Part shown: positions 50,988 through 59,915 of the stretch, in pieces | How positions within the stretch are numbered: position 1 is the stretch's first letter | Layout: each line of letters opens with the position of its first letter | NCBI GenBank assembly: GCA_016214985.1 | Contig: JACRMM010000004.1 | Coordinates: 1-64,000, forward strand | Length of the DNA stretch: 64,000 nt | Direction of reading: 5' to 3' | From: Deltaproteobacteria bacterium | GTDB taxonomy: Bacteria > Desulfobacterota > Deferrisomatia > Deferrisomatales > JACRMM01 | The notes under the pieces: generated by a model | Database searches by the model: none | The model's input: only the letters and a program-made list of their open reading frames with translations | Told to the model about the DNA's origin: nothing | Translations under genes and position numbers: made by a program

Positions 50988-51575
50988 ATGCCCGAGCGAC
51001 CCACCCGTGCCCAGGCCTGGACCCTGCTCTCCGAGTACACGAAGACCGAGAACCTGCTCCGCCACGCCCTGGCCGTGGAGGCCGTGATGCGTCACCTCGC
51101 ACGGCAGCGGGGCGCCGACGAGGAGCAGTGGGGCGTCGTGGGGCTCGTCCACGACGTCGACTACGAGCGCTTCCCCGAGGAGCACTGCCGGAGGGCCCCG
51201 GAGATCCTGGCCGCGCACGGGTGGCCCGAGGAGTACGTGAGGGCCGTGGTCTCCCACGGTTGGGGGTTGTGCTCAGACGTGGAACCGCGCACCGAGCTGG
51301 AAAAGGCGCTCTACGCGATCGACGAGCTCACGGGGCTCGTGGCCGCGGCGGCTCTCGTGCGACCCTCGAAGAGCGTGCTCGACCTGCCGGCGAAGAGTGT
51401 GAAGAAGAAGTGGAAGGACAAGGCGTTCGCAGCGGGTGTGGACCGATCCGTTATCGAGCGGGGGGCGGCGCTTCTCGGGGTGGACGTGGGGGACCTCATC
51501 GCCGACACCATCGAGGGCATGCGCTCGGTCGCGGCGGAGATCGGTCTGGAGGGGACGCCGGAACCTGCCGCGTGA
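50988..51575 (+). CDS. HD-domain (HDIG) hydrolase
   Basis: A 195-residue HD phosphohydrolase. KTENLLRHALAVEAVM has the first His, VVGLVHDVDYERFPEEH the HD pair, and AVVSHGWG the later His, as in HDIG proteins. It lacks the extra domains of nucleotide-signalling phosphodiesterases. GGAGG precedes ATG 50988. It is divergent from the hydrolase/thioesterase operon. Confidence 0.85.
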   Translation: MPERPTRAQAWTLLSEYTKTENLLRHALAVEAVMRHLARQRGADEEQWGVVGLVHDVDYERFPEEHCRRAPEILAAHGWPEEYVRAVVSHGWGLCSDVEPRTELEKALYAIDELTGLVAAAALVRPSKSVLDLPAKSVKKKWKDKAFAAGVDRSVIERGAALLGVDVGDLIADTIEGMRSVAAEIGLEGTPEPAA

Positions 51576-51582
51576 CGGGGCG

Positions 51583-52092
51583 TCAGGGGGTCGGGATCTC
51601 GGACTGTCGACGTTCCACGAGACACAACGGCACCGGCTCGTCGAGCTTGACCGACCGGGCCGGCAAGCACGACTCGTACACCTCGAGCTCGAGCAGGTTG
51701 CCCCTGAGGTGTGCGGCGTAGAAGTCCAGGACCACGCCCTCGATCATCTCCCTTCGCGCGAGGTCGGCGGCCACGGGTGCCAAGGCGTCGGTGAGCTTGT
51801 CGGCGAAGCGCTGCAGCTTGGGCATCTCGAACCGCCGCAGTGTGAGCTTCGAGCGGGACAGCACGTTGAGCTCCCGGTGCTCGCCGATGTAGATCCCGTA
51901 CACGGAGTAGAACTCGCCGCACCCTACCTGGAAAAGCAAGGTCCGGAGCGGTGCCACCCAACCCTTCAGGGCGGGATCGATGTACGTCGGCTTCTCGCTG
52001 AAACCCTCCGCGGCGAGCGGCGCGGGCAAGGCCCAGAACAGGAGGGCTGCCCCCGCCCCCCATACGAGGCGTCTCGCTCGACTCCCTCTCAC
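51583..52092 (-). CDS. Uncharacterised exported protein
   Basis: 169 residues. GTG 52092 with AGGGGGAGC upstream gives a signal peptide (VRGSRARRLVWGAGAALLFWALPAPLAAE). The mature part (PALKGWVAPLRTLLFQVGCGEFYSVYGIYIGEHREL) has two Cys and no recognisable motif. It ends next to the convergent HD gene. Function unknown. Confidence 0.65.
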   Translation of the reverse strand: MRGSRARRLVWGAGAALLFWALPAPLAAEGFSEKPTYIDPALKGWVAPLRTLLFQVGCGEFYSVYGIYIGEHRELNVLSRSKLTLRRFEMPKLQRFADKLTDALAPVAADLARREMIEGVVLDFYAAHLRGNLLELEVYESCLPARSVKLDEPVPLCLVERRQSEIPTP

Positions 52093-52226
52093 GGTGGCTC
52101 CCCCTTTCCCGCCGCGGCCAACGGCACAAGTGGATCCAACGGGCTCAGTGTATCGCCAGCGTCGACGTGCCCGCAAGCGTGCCGAGGCGGGCAACCTTCC
52201 GCAGGGGCGCCCCCCTGCCCGCCCGG

Positions 52227-53033
52227 TCAGGGGTCGTGGGGGTGGGCGTGATCGTGCTCGTGGTCGTGGCGCCGCAGGGGGCTCACTCCGGCGCACACCG
52301 GGCACCCCTGCATCCGCAGCGGCTTCTCCAAGTGACTCGCCTCGAGCAGTGCATCGTCTCGGAAGATGTCGAGGGTGGGGCCGTCGGCCGTGACCCGCCC
52401 GTCGCGCAGCACGATCGTGCGGTCGCAGAGGTCGAGGACCATGTCCAGGTCGTGGGTCGCGATGATCTTCGTGTGGTGGAACGTCCCGAGCAGCTCGATG
52501 AGGTGGCGGCGGGCGCGCGGGTCGAGGTTCGAGGTGGGCTCGTCCATGACGAGGATGCTCGGCGACATGGCCAGCACCGTGGCGATCGCGACCGCGCGCT
52601 TCTCGCCGCCGGAGAGCTTGTAGGGGGGCCGGTCCCTGAGCCGCAAGGCGTCCACGCGGCCCAGTGCCTCGGTCACCCGGGTTTCGACCTCCTCGGGGGG
52701 CAGGCCCAGGTTGAGGGGCCCGAAGGCCACGTCCTCGTAAACGGTCGGCATGAAGAGCTGGTCGTCGGGGTCCTGAAAGACCATTCCCACCGTCTTGCGC
52801 ACGTCCTGGACGGTCTCGCGCGTGAGGGGGAAGTCGCCGATGCGGACCTTCCCCTGGATCGGGGTGAGGTAGCCGTTCAGGTGCAGAAGGAGCGTGGACT
52901 TGCCCGCTCCGTTGGCCCCCACGATCGCCACGGACTCGCCGTGAACAATCCGGAAGGACACCCCGTTGAGCGCCGGTGTGCCATCGGGGTACGCGAAGTT
53001 GAGGCCGTCGACCTCGACGATGTGGTGGCTCAT
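52227..53033 (-). CDS. cbiO: Nickel/cobalt ECF transporter ATPase with His-rich tail
   Basis: A 268-residue CbiO/NikO-type ATPase: Walker A GANGAGKST near residue 38, Q-loop VFQDPDDQLF, signature LSGGEKRAVAIA, Walker B ILVMDEPTSNLD and switch His ATHDLDM. The C-terminal end carries CPVCAG and HDHEHDHAHPHDP, a metal-binding tail not needed for ATP use. It follows cbiQ with a 4-nt overlap. The divergent nikM and the nikR gene identify nickel as the probable substrate. Confidence 0.9.
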   Translation of the reverse strand: MSHHIVEVDGLNFAYPDGTPALNGVSFRIVHGESVAIVGANGAGKSTLLLHLNGYLTPIQGKVRIGDFPLTRETVQDVRKTVGMVFQDPDDQLFMPTVYEDVAFGPLNLGLPPEEVETRVTEALGRVDALRLRDRPPYKLSGGEKRAVAIATVLAMSPSILVMDEPTSNLDPRARRHLIELLGTFHHTKIIATHDLDMVLDLCDRTIVLRDGRVTADGPTLDIFRDDALLEASHLEKPLRMQGCPVCAGVSPLRRHDHEHDHAHPHDP

Positions 53034-53863
53034 CGGGCGAGCCCCGTGACGAGACCACCGAGGAGCTGCGGAACGTTGTAGAAGCGCAAGGCGAGAAACG
53101 CTGCCGACCAGCCCAGGGTGAAGGCGGCTTCTCGGCCACCGAGTTTCAGTCGCCTCAGGAGCCGGATCTCCCCGTCGAAGCCGCGACAGCACATGGCGAG
53201 GTGCACTCGCTGTGCCCGAGCGAGGCTGCGAAGCAGGAGGTGCCCGAGCATGTGGCCGTAGACCCGCATTCCCATTCCCCTCCCATCGAAGGATCGCAGG
53301 GCTCTCGCCCTCACCAGTCGCATCGCCTCGTCCCCCAGCACGAACAGGTATCGATACAGGAAGAGGAGCTGATTGGCCATGATGCGCGGCGCCCCGAGCC
53401 TCGCGAGTGCGAGACAGACGCCGTGAAAGCTCGTCGTGGCGATCAGGATGAACGCTGCTCCGACCGTAAGCGTGAAGCGCAAGAGAATGGAGGCAAAGGA
53501 GACCCAACCGCCCGAGATGCCGACCGAGCCGAGGAAGAAGAGGGGGTGCCGATCCAGGAGCGGGTTGAAGATCCCGACGAAGAACGCGAAGGGCGCCACC
53601 GCCAGCACCCGTTTCGCGAGGTATCCGAGCGGTAGACCGCCCAGAGTGGCCAGCACGACGGGAAACACGAAGAACGGCAGAAGGGCGGAGACCTGGTACT
53701 TCCTGAAAGAGACCACGCAGACGAGGAAGACGAGCGTCGTGAAGAGCTTTGCCCGGGGATCCAGGCGGTGGATCGGGCTGTCCTGATGGGCGAGGCGGTC
53801 GAGCCGGCCGAGATCGAAGAAGCTGGAGTCAATTCCCGGCGCCGCGTGACCTCTTCGGCTCAC
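53030..53863 (-). CDS. cbiQ: Nickel/cobalt ECF transporter transmembrane protein
   Basis: 277 residues, CbiQ/NikQ type with several membrane spans. [21 protein letters not shown] starts the first span. The cytoplasmic coupling motifs are [11 protein letters not shown] and the A-R-G-type helix [15 protein letters not shown] 53863 overlaps the nikR stop (GTGA) and has GAGAGGGG upstream. It couples the ATPase to the NikM substrate-binding component. Confidence 0.88.
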   Translation of the reverse strand: MSRRGHAAPGIDSSFFDLGRLDRLAHQDSPIHRLDPRAKLFTTLVFLVCVVSFRKYQVSALLPFFVFPVVLATLGGLPLGYLAKRVLAVAPFAFFVGIFNPLLDRHPLFFLGSVGISGGWVSFASILLRFTLTVGAAFILIATTSFHGVCLALARLGAPRIMANQLLFLYRYLFVLGDEAMRLVRARALRSFDGRGMGMRVYGHMLGHLLLRSLARAQRVHLAMCCRGFDGEIRLLRRLKLGGREAAFTLGWSAAFLALRFYNVPQLLGGLVTGLAR

Positions 53864-54279
53864 GACAGCCCCTCTCCCGTTGTTGTGGTGACGAGCTTCC
53901 CGTGCTTCACCCCCTTGGTTCCGATCAGTTCGTCGGCCAGGCGTTTCACTTCCTTTGCCTTGCCGCGCAGAACAACCACCTCGAGGCAGTGGTGGGCGTC
54001 CAGGTGGACGTGCAGGGCGGAGATGATCGCGTCGTGGTGCGAGTGCTGGTGCTCGGTCAGCTTGTCGGCGAGGTCGCGCGTGTGGTGGTTGTAGACCAGG
54101 GTTACCGTTCCCACGGCCTCCTCGTCGCCCCGGGACCACTGCTCCTCTACCAGGGAGTTCCGGATCAGGTCGCGGATGGCCTCCGAACGGTTCACGTAGC
54201 CCTTCGCCGCGATCAGCGCGTCAAACCGTTGGAGCAATCGCTCGTCGGCAGAGATTCCGAACCGGATGACGTCGCTCAT
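53860..54279 (-). CDS. nikR: Nickel-responsive repressor NikR
   Basis: 139 residues. The N-terminal ribbon-helix-helix DNA-binding domain ([37 protein letters not shown]) is followed by the ACT-like nickel domain. The nickel ligands are all present: H79, H90, H92 and C98 ([17 protein letters not shown]), equivalent to H76, H87, H89 and C95 of Escherichia coli NikR. ATG 54279 has GGAGGAGG upstream. It leads the nikR-cbiQ-cbiO operon and lies divergent from nikM. Confidence 0.93.
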   Translation of the reverse strand: MSDVIRFGISADERLLQRFDALIAAKGYVNRSEAIRDLIRNSLVEEQWSRGDEEAVGTVTLVYNHHTRDLADKLTEHQHSHHDAIISALHVHLDAHHCLEVVVLRGKAKEVKRLADELIGTKGVKHGKLVTTTTGEGLS

Positions 54280-54366
54280 GGGCCTCCTCCCTCGGCGCAA
54301 GCGCTCGAGAACACGCCTCTATATACACGAACGTCGGGACGCGCGCGACGGCGCTTCCGGCGCGTG

Positions 54367-54409
54367 CCTCGGGGCGCGCCCCGAGGGATCCGAGGTGTTC
54401 TTGTAACAC
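54367..54409 (+). promoter_or_regulatory. Candidate NikR operator region between nikR and nikM
   Basis: Two inverted repeats lie in the divergent gap: a perfect 20-nt palindrome CCTCGGGGCGCGCCCCGAGG (54367-54386) and GTGTT-N5-AACAC (54395-54409). The GTAACAC half resembles known NikR half-sites (GTGTTAC ... GTAACAC), but the spacing here is shorter than the published one. The region is well placed to control both directions. Confidence 0.45.
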
Positions 54410-54546
54410 GAATATAAAGATCGTCACAATATTTGGGTTGACCCTGGCTGCGACGAAGCGCTATGTTCGCCTCGTGAAATAGCACGCTTTTTCTGATGGT
54501 CACATCAGTGAAGGGTCACCGGTGTGGCCGAGGGAGGAGGAAATCC

Positions 54547-55587
54547 ATGCACATGGCAGACGCGCTGCTCTCACCTGCCGTCGGGGGAACCATGTGGGTG
54601 GCCACGGCCGGAGCGGTCGGGTACAGCGCCAAGAAGGTGCGAGAGGAGCTCGACGATCGGAAGATCCCGCTCATGGGTGTCCTCGGAGCGTTCATCTTCG
54701 CGGCCCAGATGATCAATTTCACGATCCCGGGCACCGGTTCGAGCGGGCATCTGTCCGGAGCGCTCATCCTCTCGATTCTGTTGGGCCCCTACGCGGCGTT
54801 CCTCACGATGGCCTCCATCATCACGGTACAGGCCCTCTTCTTCGCAGACGGGGGAATCCTAGCCCTCGGCTGCAACATCTTCAACATGGGCTTCTGGGGC
54901 TGTTTCGTGGGCTATCCCTTGATCTACAAGAAGGTCGCCGGCGACCGTCCGACCCCTGGTCGCATCACCGCCGCCTGCGTCGCCGCTGCGGTGGTCTCGC
55001 TTCAACTCGGGCCGTTTTCTGTCGTGATGCAGACGCTCCTCTCCGGCGTCTCCGAGCTCCCCTTCCGCACCTTCGTCCTCCTCATGCAGCCGATTCATCT
55101 GGCGATCGGAACCGTGGAGGGCCTCGTGAGCGCCGCCGTCGTGAACTTCGTGCGGACGGCCGAGCCGGAGATCCTCCAGAAAGCGGCAACGCATCAGCCC
55201 ATCGGTCCGCTCTCCCTGAAGAAGGTTCTCCTGGGCCTCGGCATCGTCACCCTGGTGACCGCGGGCAGCCTCTCCTGGTTTGCCTCCGCGAACCCGGATG
55301 GCTTGGAGTGGTCCATCGGCAAGGTCACGGGCGGGAGCGAGCTGGAGTCGAAGGAGAGGGTCCACGAAGCCTTGAGGACGCTCCAGGAGAAGCTTGCTTT
55401 CCTGCCCGGCTACGGGTTCAAGAAGCCTCGGCCTGCTCCCGGCGCTCCCCCTGCCCAAGGAGAGGCGCCGTCCTGGCCGACGGTGGATCCCGGCACGAGC
55501 GTGTCAGGGATCGTCGGTGGGGTGATCACCTTGGCCGCCGCGGCGCTGGTGGGTTTCGCGCTGAAGAAGCGCAGGCCGTCCGCTTGA
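54547..55587 (+). CDS. nikM: Nickel ECF transporter substrate-specific component NikM/NikN
   Basis: A 346-residue membrane protein. The N-terminal MHMADALLSP is essential in this family: the mature Met1-His2 stretch ligates the metal. CbiM-type spans follow (to about residue 215; ALGCNIFNMGFWG). The C-terminal third holds a NikN/CbiN-like part with PDGLEWSIGK and a last hydrophobic span, so M and N are fused. ATG 54547 has GGAGGA upstream and must be the true start because His2 is needed. Confidence 0.9.
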   Translation: MHMADALLSPAVGGTMWVATAGAVGYSAKKVREELDDRKIPLMGVLGAFIFAAQMINFTIPGTGSSGHLSGALILSILLGPYAAFLTMASIITVQALFFADGGILALGCNIFNMGFWGCFVGYPLIYKKVAGDRPTPGRITAACVAAAVVSLQLGPFSVVMQTLLSGVSELPFRTFVLLMQPIHLAIGTVEGLVSAAVVNFVRTAEPEILQKAATHQPIGPLSLKKVLLGLGIVTLVTAGSLSWFASANPDGLEWSIGKVTGGSELESKERVHEALRTLQEKLAFLPGYGFKKPRPAPGAPPAQGEAPSWPTVDPGTSVSGIVGGVITLAAAALVGFALKKRRPSA

Positions 55588-55749
55588 CGCCTCCGGGCGG
55601 CCTCCCTGGTGCCACTTGAGAATGGTATCGCCTCGCGGTTGGCCGACGTCAATGATCGGTCAAAGGCGGTTGCCCACCGTCCACACGCTGGTACGCTGTG
55701 CCCGCCGCAATGCGTCGGGATGAGGGCCCCGCTCCATAAGGATTACGGC

Positions 55750-56322
55750 ATGCCGGAGGAAACGTGGGACAGGGGGACTCGGTCGCTCCACTGGGGGCTT
55801 TCGCTCGCCGTGACGTTCCAGCTCTTCTCCAGCCTGGTCTTGGAGGTGCCCCAGCCCGGGCTTCGGCCACAGCCGTTCGGCCGGCTGGCCTTTCAAGCGC
55901 ACGAGGGGGTCGGCGTTGCCCTGATCGCGCTCGTGCTGGCGCACTGGCTGTGGACCCTTCGCCGGGGGTCAGGGCAGGCGGCCCGCCATCTGTTCCCCTG
56001 GGGCCGCGTCGGCAGGGCGGAGATCGCGGCCGATCTGCGCCACCTGAAGGCCGGCCGACTCCCCGAGGGAGGACCCCGCGGAGGGCTCGCGGGGTTTGTG
56101 CACGGGCTCGGCTTCCTCGCCGTTTCCGGGATGGCGGCCCTGGGGGGGCTTCTGCTCCTGCTGTCGGCGGCCGGCTCCCCCCTGTCTCTTCTCCACAATG
56201 TGGCGGGTGTGCACGCGACGCTGGCGGACGTCGTCTGGTTCTATTGGCTCGGACACGCGGCCATGGCCGCGGTGCACGAAAGCCGTGGCCATCGCGTCCT
56301 GTCCGGGATCTTCAGGCTTTGA
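55750..56322 (+). CDS. Cytochrome b561-type membrane protein
   Basis: About 190 residues with four hydrophobic spans and His residues suited to bind heme b: RSLHWGLSLAV in span 1, FQAHEGVGVAL in span 2, FVHGLGFLAVSG in span 3 and GHAAMAAVHE at the end of span 4. This is the bacterial cytochrome b561 (YodB-like) layout, transferring electrons across the membrane. ATG 55750 has AGGA 7 nt upstream; ATG 55720 is possible. Confidence 0.8.
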   Translation: MPEETWDRGTRSLHWGLSLAVTFQLFSSLVLEVPQPGLRPQPFGRLAFQAHEGVGVALIALVLAHWLWTLRRGSGQAARHLFPWGRVGRAEIAADLRHLKAGRLPEGGPRGGLAGFVHGLGFLAVSGMAALGGLLLLLSAAGSPLSLLHNVAGVHATLADVVWFYWLGHAAMAAVHESRGHRVLSGIFRL

Positions 56323-56399
56323 CTCGCGCATGAACATCGGTGCCATAGGCACGTCCACCTGGGAACCTTCATCGGTGCAGTCCGGAAAGGGAAAGAACG

Positions 56400-56834
56400 A
56401 TGAAAAAGACCCTGCCATTGACCGCCATCTTGTTCTTGAGTCTATCTCTCTTCCTGCCATCCGTTTCAAATGCCACCGCGCCGAGCTTGGTCGAGCCGAC
56501 CTATGATCTTGCCACACACACGCTGAGCGTTCGAATCCGGCACTGGAGCTTGGTGAATAGTTGGCACTACATCAAGTCCGTCGAGGTCAAGGTGAATGGC
56601 GCTTTGGTCTCTACGAACTCATACGACAGCCAGCCGGACACCGAGTACACGTACACCTACAACGTCGCGGCCGGGCCCGGGGATGGGATCGAGGTCACCG
56701 CCAGGTGCAACCTCTGGGGTTCCCGAACAGTGGGGATTACCGTCCCGAAACCGGCGCAGGATGTCGGACACGGCCAGACCTCCAAGCCCGCGGACGCCCC
56801 AAAGACAGAGCCTGCCGTGACGCCTGACAAGTAG
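56400..56834 (+). CDS. Exported superoxide-reductase-like Ig-fold protein, ligand-depleted
   Basis: 144 residues with signal peptide MKKTLPLTAILFLSLSLFLPSVSNA. The mature domain recalls the superoxide reductase/desulfoferrodoxin iron site: RHWSLVNSWHYIKSVEVKVNG matches 'HP...HYI', and DGIEVTARCNLWGS matches 'A.CN.HG'. The last His is replaced by Trp, so the four-His/one-Cys iron centre would be incomplete. A Pro/Lys/Glu-rich tail follows. It is tentative: it could be a structural relative rather than an enzyme. Confidence 0.5.
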   Translation: MKKTLPLTAILFLSLSLFLPSVSNATAPSLVEPTYDLATHTLSVRIRHWSLVNSWHYIKSVEVKVNGALVSTNSYDSQPDTEYTYTYNVAAGPGDGIEVTARCNLWGSRTVGITVPKPAQDVGHGQTSKPADAPKTEPAVTPDK

Positions 56835-56857
56835 CCCCGGTCCACCGGGAAGGATGC

Positions 56858-56881
56858 GCGGGCCGGGTTTCGCGGGCCCGC
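56858..56881 (+). terminator. Hairpin in the gap before the cysteine synthase gene
   Basis: GCGGGCC (56858-56864) pairs with GGCCCGC (56875-56881) 23 nt after the stop of the preceding gene. There is no T-run. The remainder of the 308-bp gap (56835-57142) shows only GGACAG-N18-CTGTCC (56935-56964) and otherwise nothing I recognise. Confidence 0.4.
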
Positions 56882-57142
56882 AGAAGGGCGTCGATCCACG
56901 GACGGCGTGCCGGGTGCGCGGCCCCGAACCCGCAGGACAGTCGGTCTCGTTGCCTGTGCTGTCCGAGGCGAGGCGCCCGGAGTCGGCCACGGAACGTTGC
57001 GGAAAGAGCGAAGCGGGCCTCGGAAGCGACCGTTCGAAGGTGCGCTGCCGACCCGTGCTTGACGCCGCCCCCCCAAAGCTGATTCCATAGCGCCGGCTGG
57101 GCGCCTCGAGGCGCCCGCGAACCGCGAGAGGCGCAGGGTGCG

Positions 57143-58068
57143 ATGGGACGCAACGGATCGTTCGGTCTGACCGAGGCCATTGGCAACACGCCGCTGGCCG
57201 AGCTCCAGCGGTTGAACCCTCATCCCCGGGTGCGCATCTTCGCGAAGCTCGAGGGCAACAACCCCGGCGGCTCCGTCAAGGATCGGCCCGCGCTGTACAT
57301 GATCCAGAAGGCCGAGGCGTCGGGCGCCTTGGGGGGCGGCAAGACGATCCTGGAGGCGACGTCGGGCAACACCGGAATTGCGCTGGCCATGATCGGAGCC
57401 GCCCGGGGGTACCGGGTCCGGCTCGTCATGCCCGAGTGCGTGAGCCTGGAGCGCCGGCGGGTCCTCGAGGCCTTCGGGGCCGAGATCGTCCTCTCTCCCG
57501 GGTGTCAGGCCACAGACGGCGCGATCCGCTTGGCGCATGAGATCGTCGAACGGGAGCCCGACGTCTACTATATGCCGAACCAGTACGCGAACGACGCGAA
57601 CGTGCTGGCCCACTACGAGACGACCGGACCGGAGATCCTGCGCCAGACCGGAGGGGAGGTGGATGTCTTCGTCGCGGGCATGGGAACGGGCGGCACGCTC
57701 ATGGGCGTGGCCCGGTCTTCCGGGAGCGCGCGCCCGCGGCCCGCGTCGTCGGCGTGGAGCCCACGCTGGGCCACAAGATCCAGGGCCTGAAGAACATGCG
57801 CGAGGCCATCGTTCCCCCGATCTACCGCGAGGAGGCTCTCGACGAGAAGATCGTGGTGGAGGATGAGGAGGCCTTCGAGACGTCGCGCCAGCTCGCGGTG
57901 CGCGAGGGGCTCTTTGTGGGCATGTCGAGCGGCGCGGCCGTGGCCGGCGCGCTGCGGATCGCGGCCTCCCTGACCTCGGGGACGATCGTCGTGCTCTTGC
58001 CGGATCGGGGCGACCGGTACCTGAGCACCGCCCTCTTCCGCTCGGTGTGCGGTTGCTGCCCCCCGTGA
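57143..58068 (+). pseudogene. Cysteine synthase (O-acetylserine sulfhydrylase, CysM-like), frameshifted
   Basis: Two frames make one PLP enzyme. The first (57143 to about 57720) has [14 protein letters not shown], the PLP Lys in [13 protein letters not shown], the substrate loop [13 protein letters not shown] and the phosphate loop [14 protein letters not shown]. After that the correct frame is +1: [28 protein letters not shown] to GTIVVLLPDRGDRYLSTALF, ending at 58068. Loss of one G in a G-run near 57713-57716 explains it. This may be a real mutation or a sequencing error. The combined length (about 308) is normal. Confidence 0.85.
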
Positions 58069-58147
58069 CGCCGTGAGGAAGGGGCGGCGCAGAGCCCGCG
58101 CACGAAGCGCGGGCGAACGCGGGTCGGAGGTTCCGTGGAAGTCGACG

Positions 58148-58861
58148 ATGGCGTTCGTGCTCGTCGCGCTCTCGGTGCTCCTCTTCGCCCTCCACGTCGC
58201 GGTCTTTCGTGACCTGAAGGGGCTCGCCTTCTACCTCGCCCTCGACGTCGTCTTTGTTCCGATTCAGGTCCTGCTCGTCACCCTCATCCTCGAGCGGCTC
58301 CTTGAGGAGCGGGAACGTCTCTCGATGATCCGGAAGCTCAACATGGTGGTGGGTGCCTTCTTCGGGGAGGTCGGAAGCGATCTCGCGCGCCGGGTGGGCC
58401 GGCTCTGCGGCAACGCCGGGGAGCTTGCCCAGAGGCTCGCCGTCGATGTCCAGTGGACTGACGCGGAGTTCCGGGCCGCGACCCGGTTTGCGGAGTCGTT
58501 CCGTGGCGAGTTCGCGCGCGACCGAGACTGGCTCTCGGAGCTGCGCGGGTTTCTTCTCGCGAAGCGCTCGTTCGTCCTCGGACTGCTCCAGAACCCCAAC
58601 CTACTGGAGCACGATCGGTTCACCGACGCGCTGTGGGCGGTCTGCCACCTGACCGAGGAGCTCGAAGCCCGAACCGACCCCGCGACTCTGCCCGACTCGG
58701 ACGTCGATCACCTGATCGCAGACGTACACCGGGCCTTCGGCATGCTCATGCGCGAGTGGCTCGCCTACATGCGGCACCTCCAGGATGCGTACCCCTACAT
58801 GTACTCCCTGGCCGTCCGGGCGAACCCGTTTCGCCCGGACGCATCGCCCGTCGTCCGGTGA
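58148..58861 (+). CDS. Uncharacterised two-span membrane protein
   Basis: About 237 residues. Two hydrophobic segments (AFVLVALSVLLFALHVAVF and FYLALDVVFVPIQVLLVTLIL) are followed by a long soluble helical part rich in Arg/Glu (ERLLEERERLSMIRKLNMVVGAFFGEVGSDLARRV...LSELRGFLLAKRSFVLGLLQNPNLLEHD). No catalytic motif is visible. Starts GTG 58073 and ATG 58148 are both possible; I chose the ATG at the first span. Similar proteins seem to be common in deltaproteobacteria, with no known function. Confidence 0.7.
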   Translation: MAFVLVALSVLLFALHVAVFRDLKGLAFYLALDVVFVPIQVLLVTLILERLLEERERLSMIRKLNMVVGAFFGEVGSDLARRVGRLCGNAGELAQRLAVDVQWTDAEFRAATRFAESFRGEFARDRDWLSELRGFLLAKRSFVLGLLQNPNLLEHDRFTDALWAVCHLTEELEARTDPATLPDSDVDHLIADVHRAFGMLMREWLAYMRHLQDAYPYMYSLAVRANPFRPDASPVVR

Positions 58862-59021
58862 CGGTCCACGGCCGGGGCGCCCTGGCCAACGGCCAGGACC
58901 CTGTTACGATCGGAGGATCGGATTCGGACGTCTCGGCGAGAGTGGTCGGTCCCGAGAGGGGTGCCCGTCTTCCGCCATTGGACTTCCGTCCAGTTTCGTC
59001 TTCGAGGGAGGAAACCAAGCC

Positions 59022-59915
59022 ATGGTGAGACGACCCGCCTACAAGGTCGATGCGTTCACCCGCGTGCCGCTCCAGGGCAACCCTGCCGGCGTCCTCCCGA
59101 TGGCCCGGGGACTCTCGGAGCCGGAGATGCTGGCCGTGGCCCGGGAGATGAACGTATCGGAGACTGCCTTCGTTCTTCCGTCCCGGGAGGCGGACCTCAG
59201 GGTGCGCTTCTTCACGCCGACCCAGGAGGTCCCTCTCTGTGGCCACGCGCTCGTGGCGACCCTGACCCTTCTCCACGAGCTCGGTGAGCTGCCCCTCGCG
59301 GGAGATTCCGCCCGGGTGCGCGTCGAGACGGGCGCGGGGGTGATCGCCGTTGACCTGGTACGGGAGCGGCACGGAGTGCGCGTGGACATGACCCAGGCGC
59401 CCCCGGCCTTTCGCCCCTTCGACCGTCCAGCCGAGGACCTGCTGGAGATTCTGGGTGCGTCGACCGAGGATCTGCGGGCGGATCTTCCCCTGGAGCTTGC
59501 ATACACCGGGCTGTGGGACCTCATGGTGCCGCTGGCCGGGCGGGACGCGCTCGACGGGCTCCTTCCCGACAGCCGCGCGCTGGCGGCGCTCACCCGGGAG
59601 GTCGGCGCGGTTGGCGCTTACGCCTTCGTGGAGGAGGGAGAGAGGTTCCAATGCCGGTGTTTCGCGCCCGCGGCCGGCATCGACGAGGACCCGGTCACGG
59701 GCACCAGCGCCGGTGCCTTCGGGGCATACCTCCTGCGGCACGGCGTCGTTCGGCCCGGCGTGCCGTTCATCGTGAGCCAGGGTGAGGCCTGCGGGCGGGC
59801 GGGCACGGTCCGCGTGGTGGTCGAGGGTGAGGTGGGCGATCCTCGGTGCATCATCGTGGGCGGCCACGCGGTGGTAAGCCTTCGGGGCCAGCTCCTTCTC
59901 GAGGGCCCGGCGTGA
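59022..59915 (+). CDS. PhzF-family isomerase
   Basis: A 297-residue protein of the PhzF/DAP-epimerase fold. KVDAFTRVPLQGNPAGVL starts the domain, with the catalytic Glu in MNVSETAFVLP. The two substrate-binding loops are PLCGHALVAT and DEDPVTGTSAGAFGAYL. PhzF proteins catalyse proton shifts in phenazine and other pathways; the substrate here is unknown and no phenazine genes are nearby. GAGGGAGG precedes ATG 59022. Confidence 0.9.
   Translation: MVRRPAYKVDAFTRVPLQGNPAGVLPMARGLSEPEMLAVAREMNVSETAFVLPSREADLRVRFFTPTQEVPLCGHALVATLTLLHELGELPLAGDSARVRVETGAGVIAVDLVRERHGVRVDMTQAPPAFRPFDRPAEDLLEILGASTEDLRADLPLELAYTGLWDLMVPLAGRDALDGLLPDSRALAALTREVGAVGAYAFVEEGERFQCRCFAPAAGIDEDPVTGTSAGAFGAYLLRHGVVRPGVPFIVSQGEACGRAGTVRVVVEGEVGDPRCIIVGGHAVVSLRGQLLLEGPA

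Noticed and set aside
54367-54386. The 20-nt palindrome as an intrinsic terminator of the nikR operon.
   Set aside because: It lies upstream of nikR, in the divergent promoter region, so a regulatory role is more likely.
59022-59915. PhzF as evidence of phenazine biosynthesis.
   Set aside because: No other phz gene lies nearby; the family is broad.
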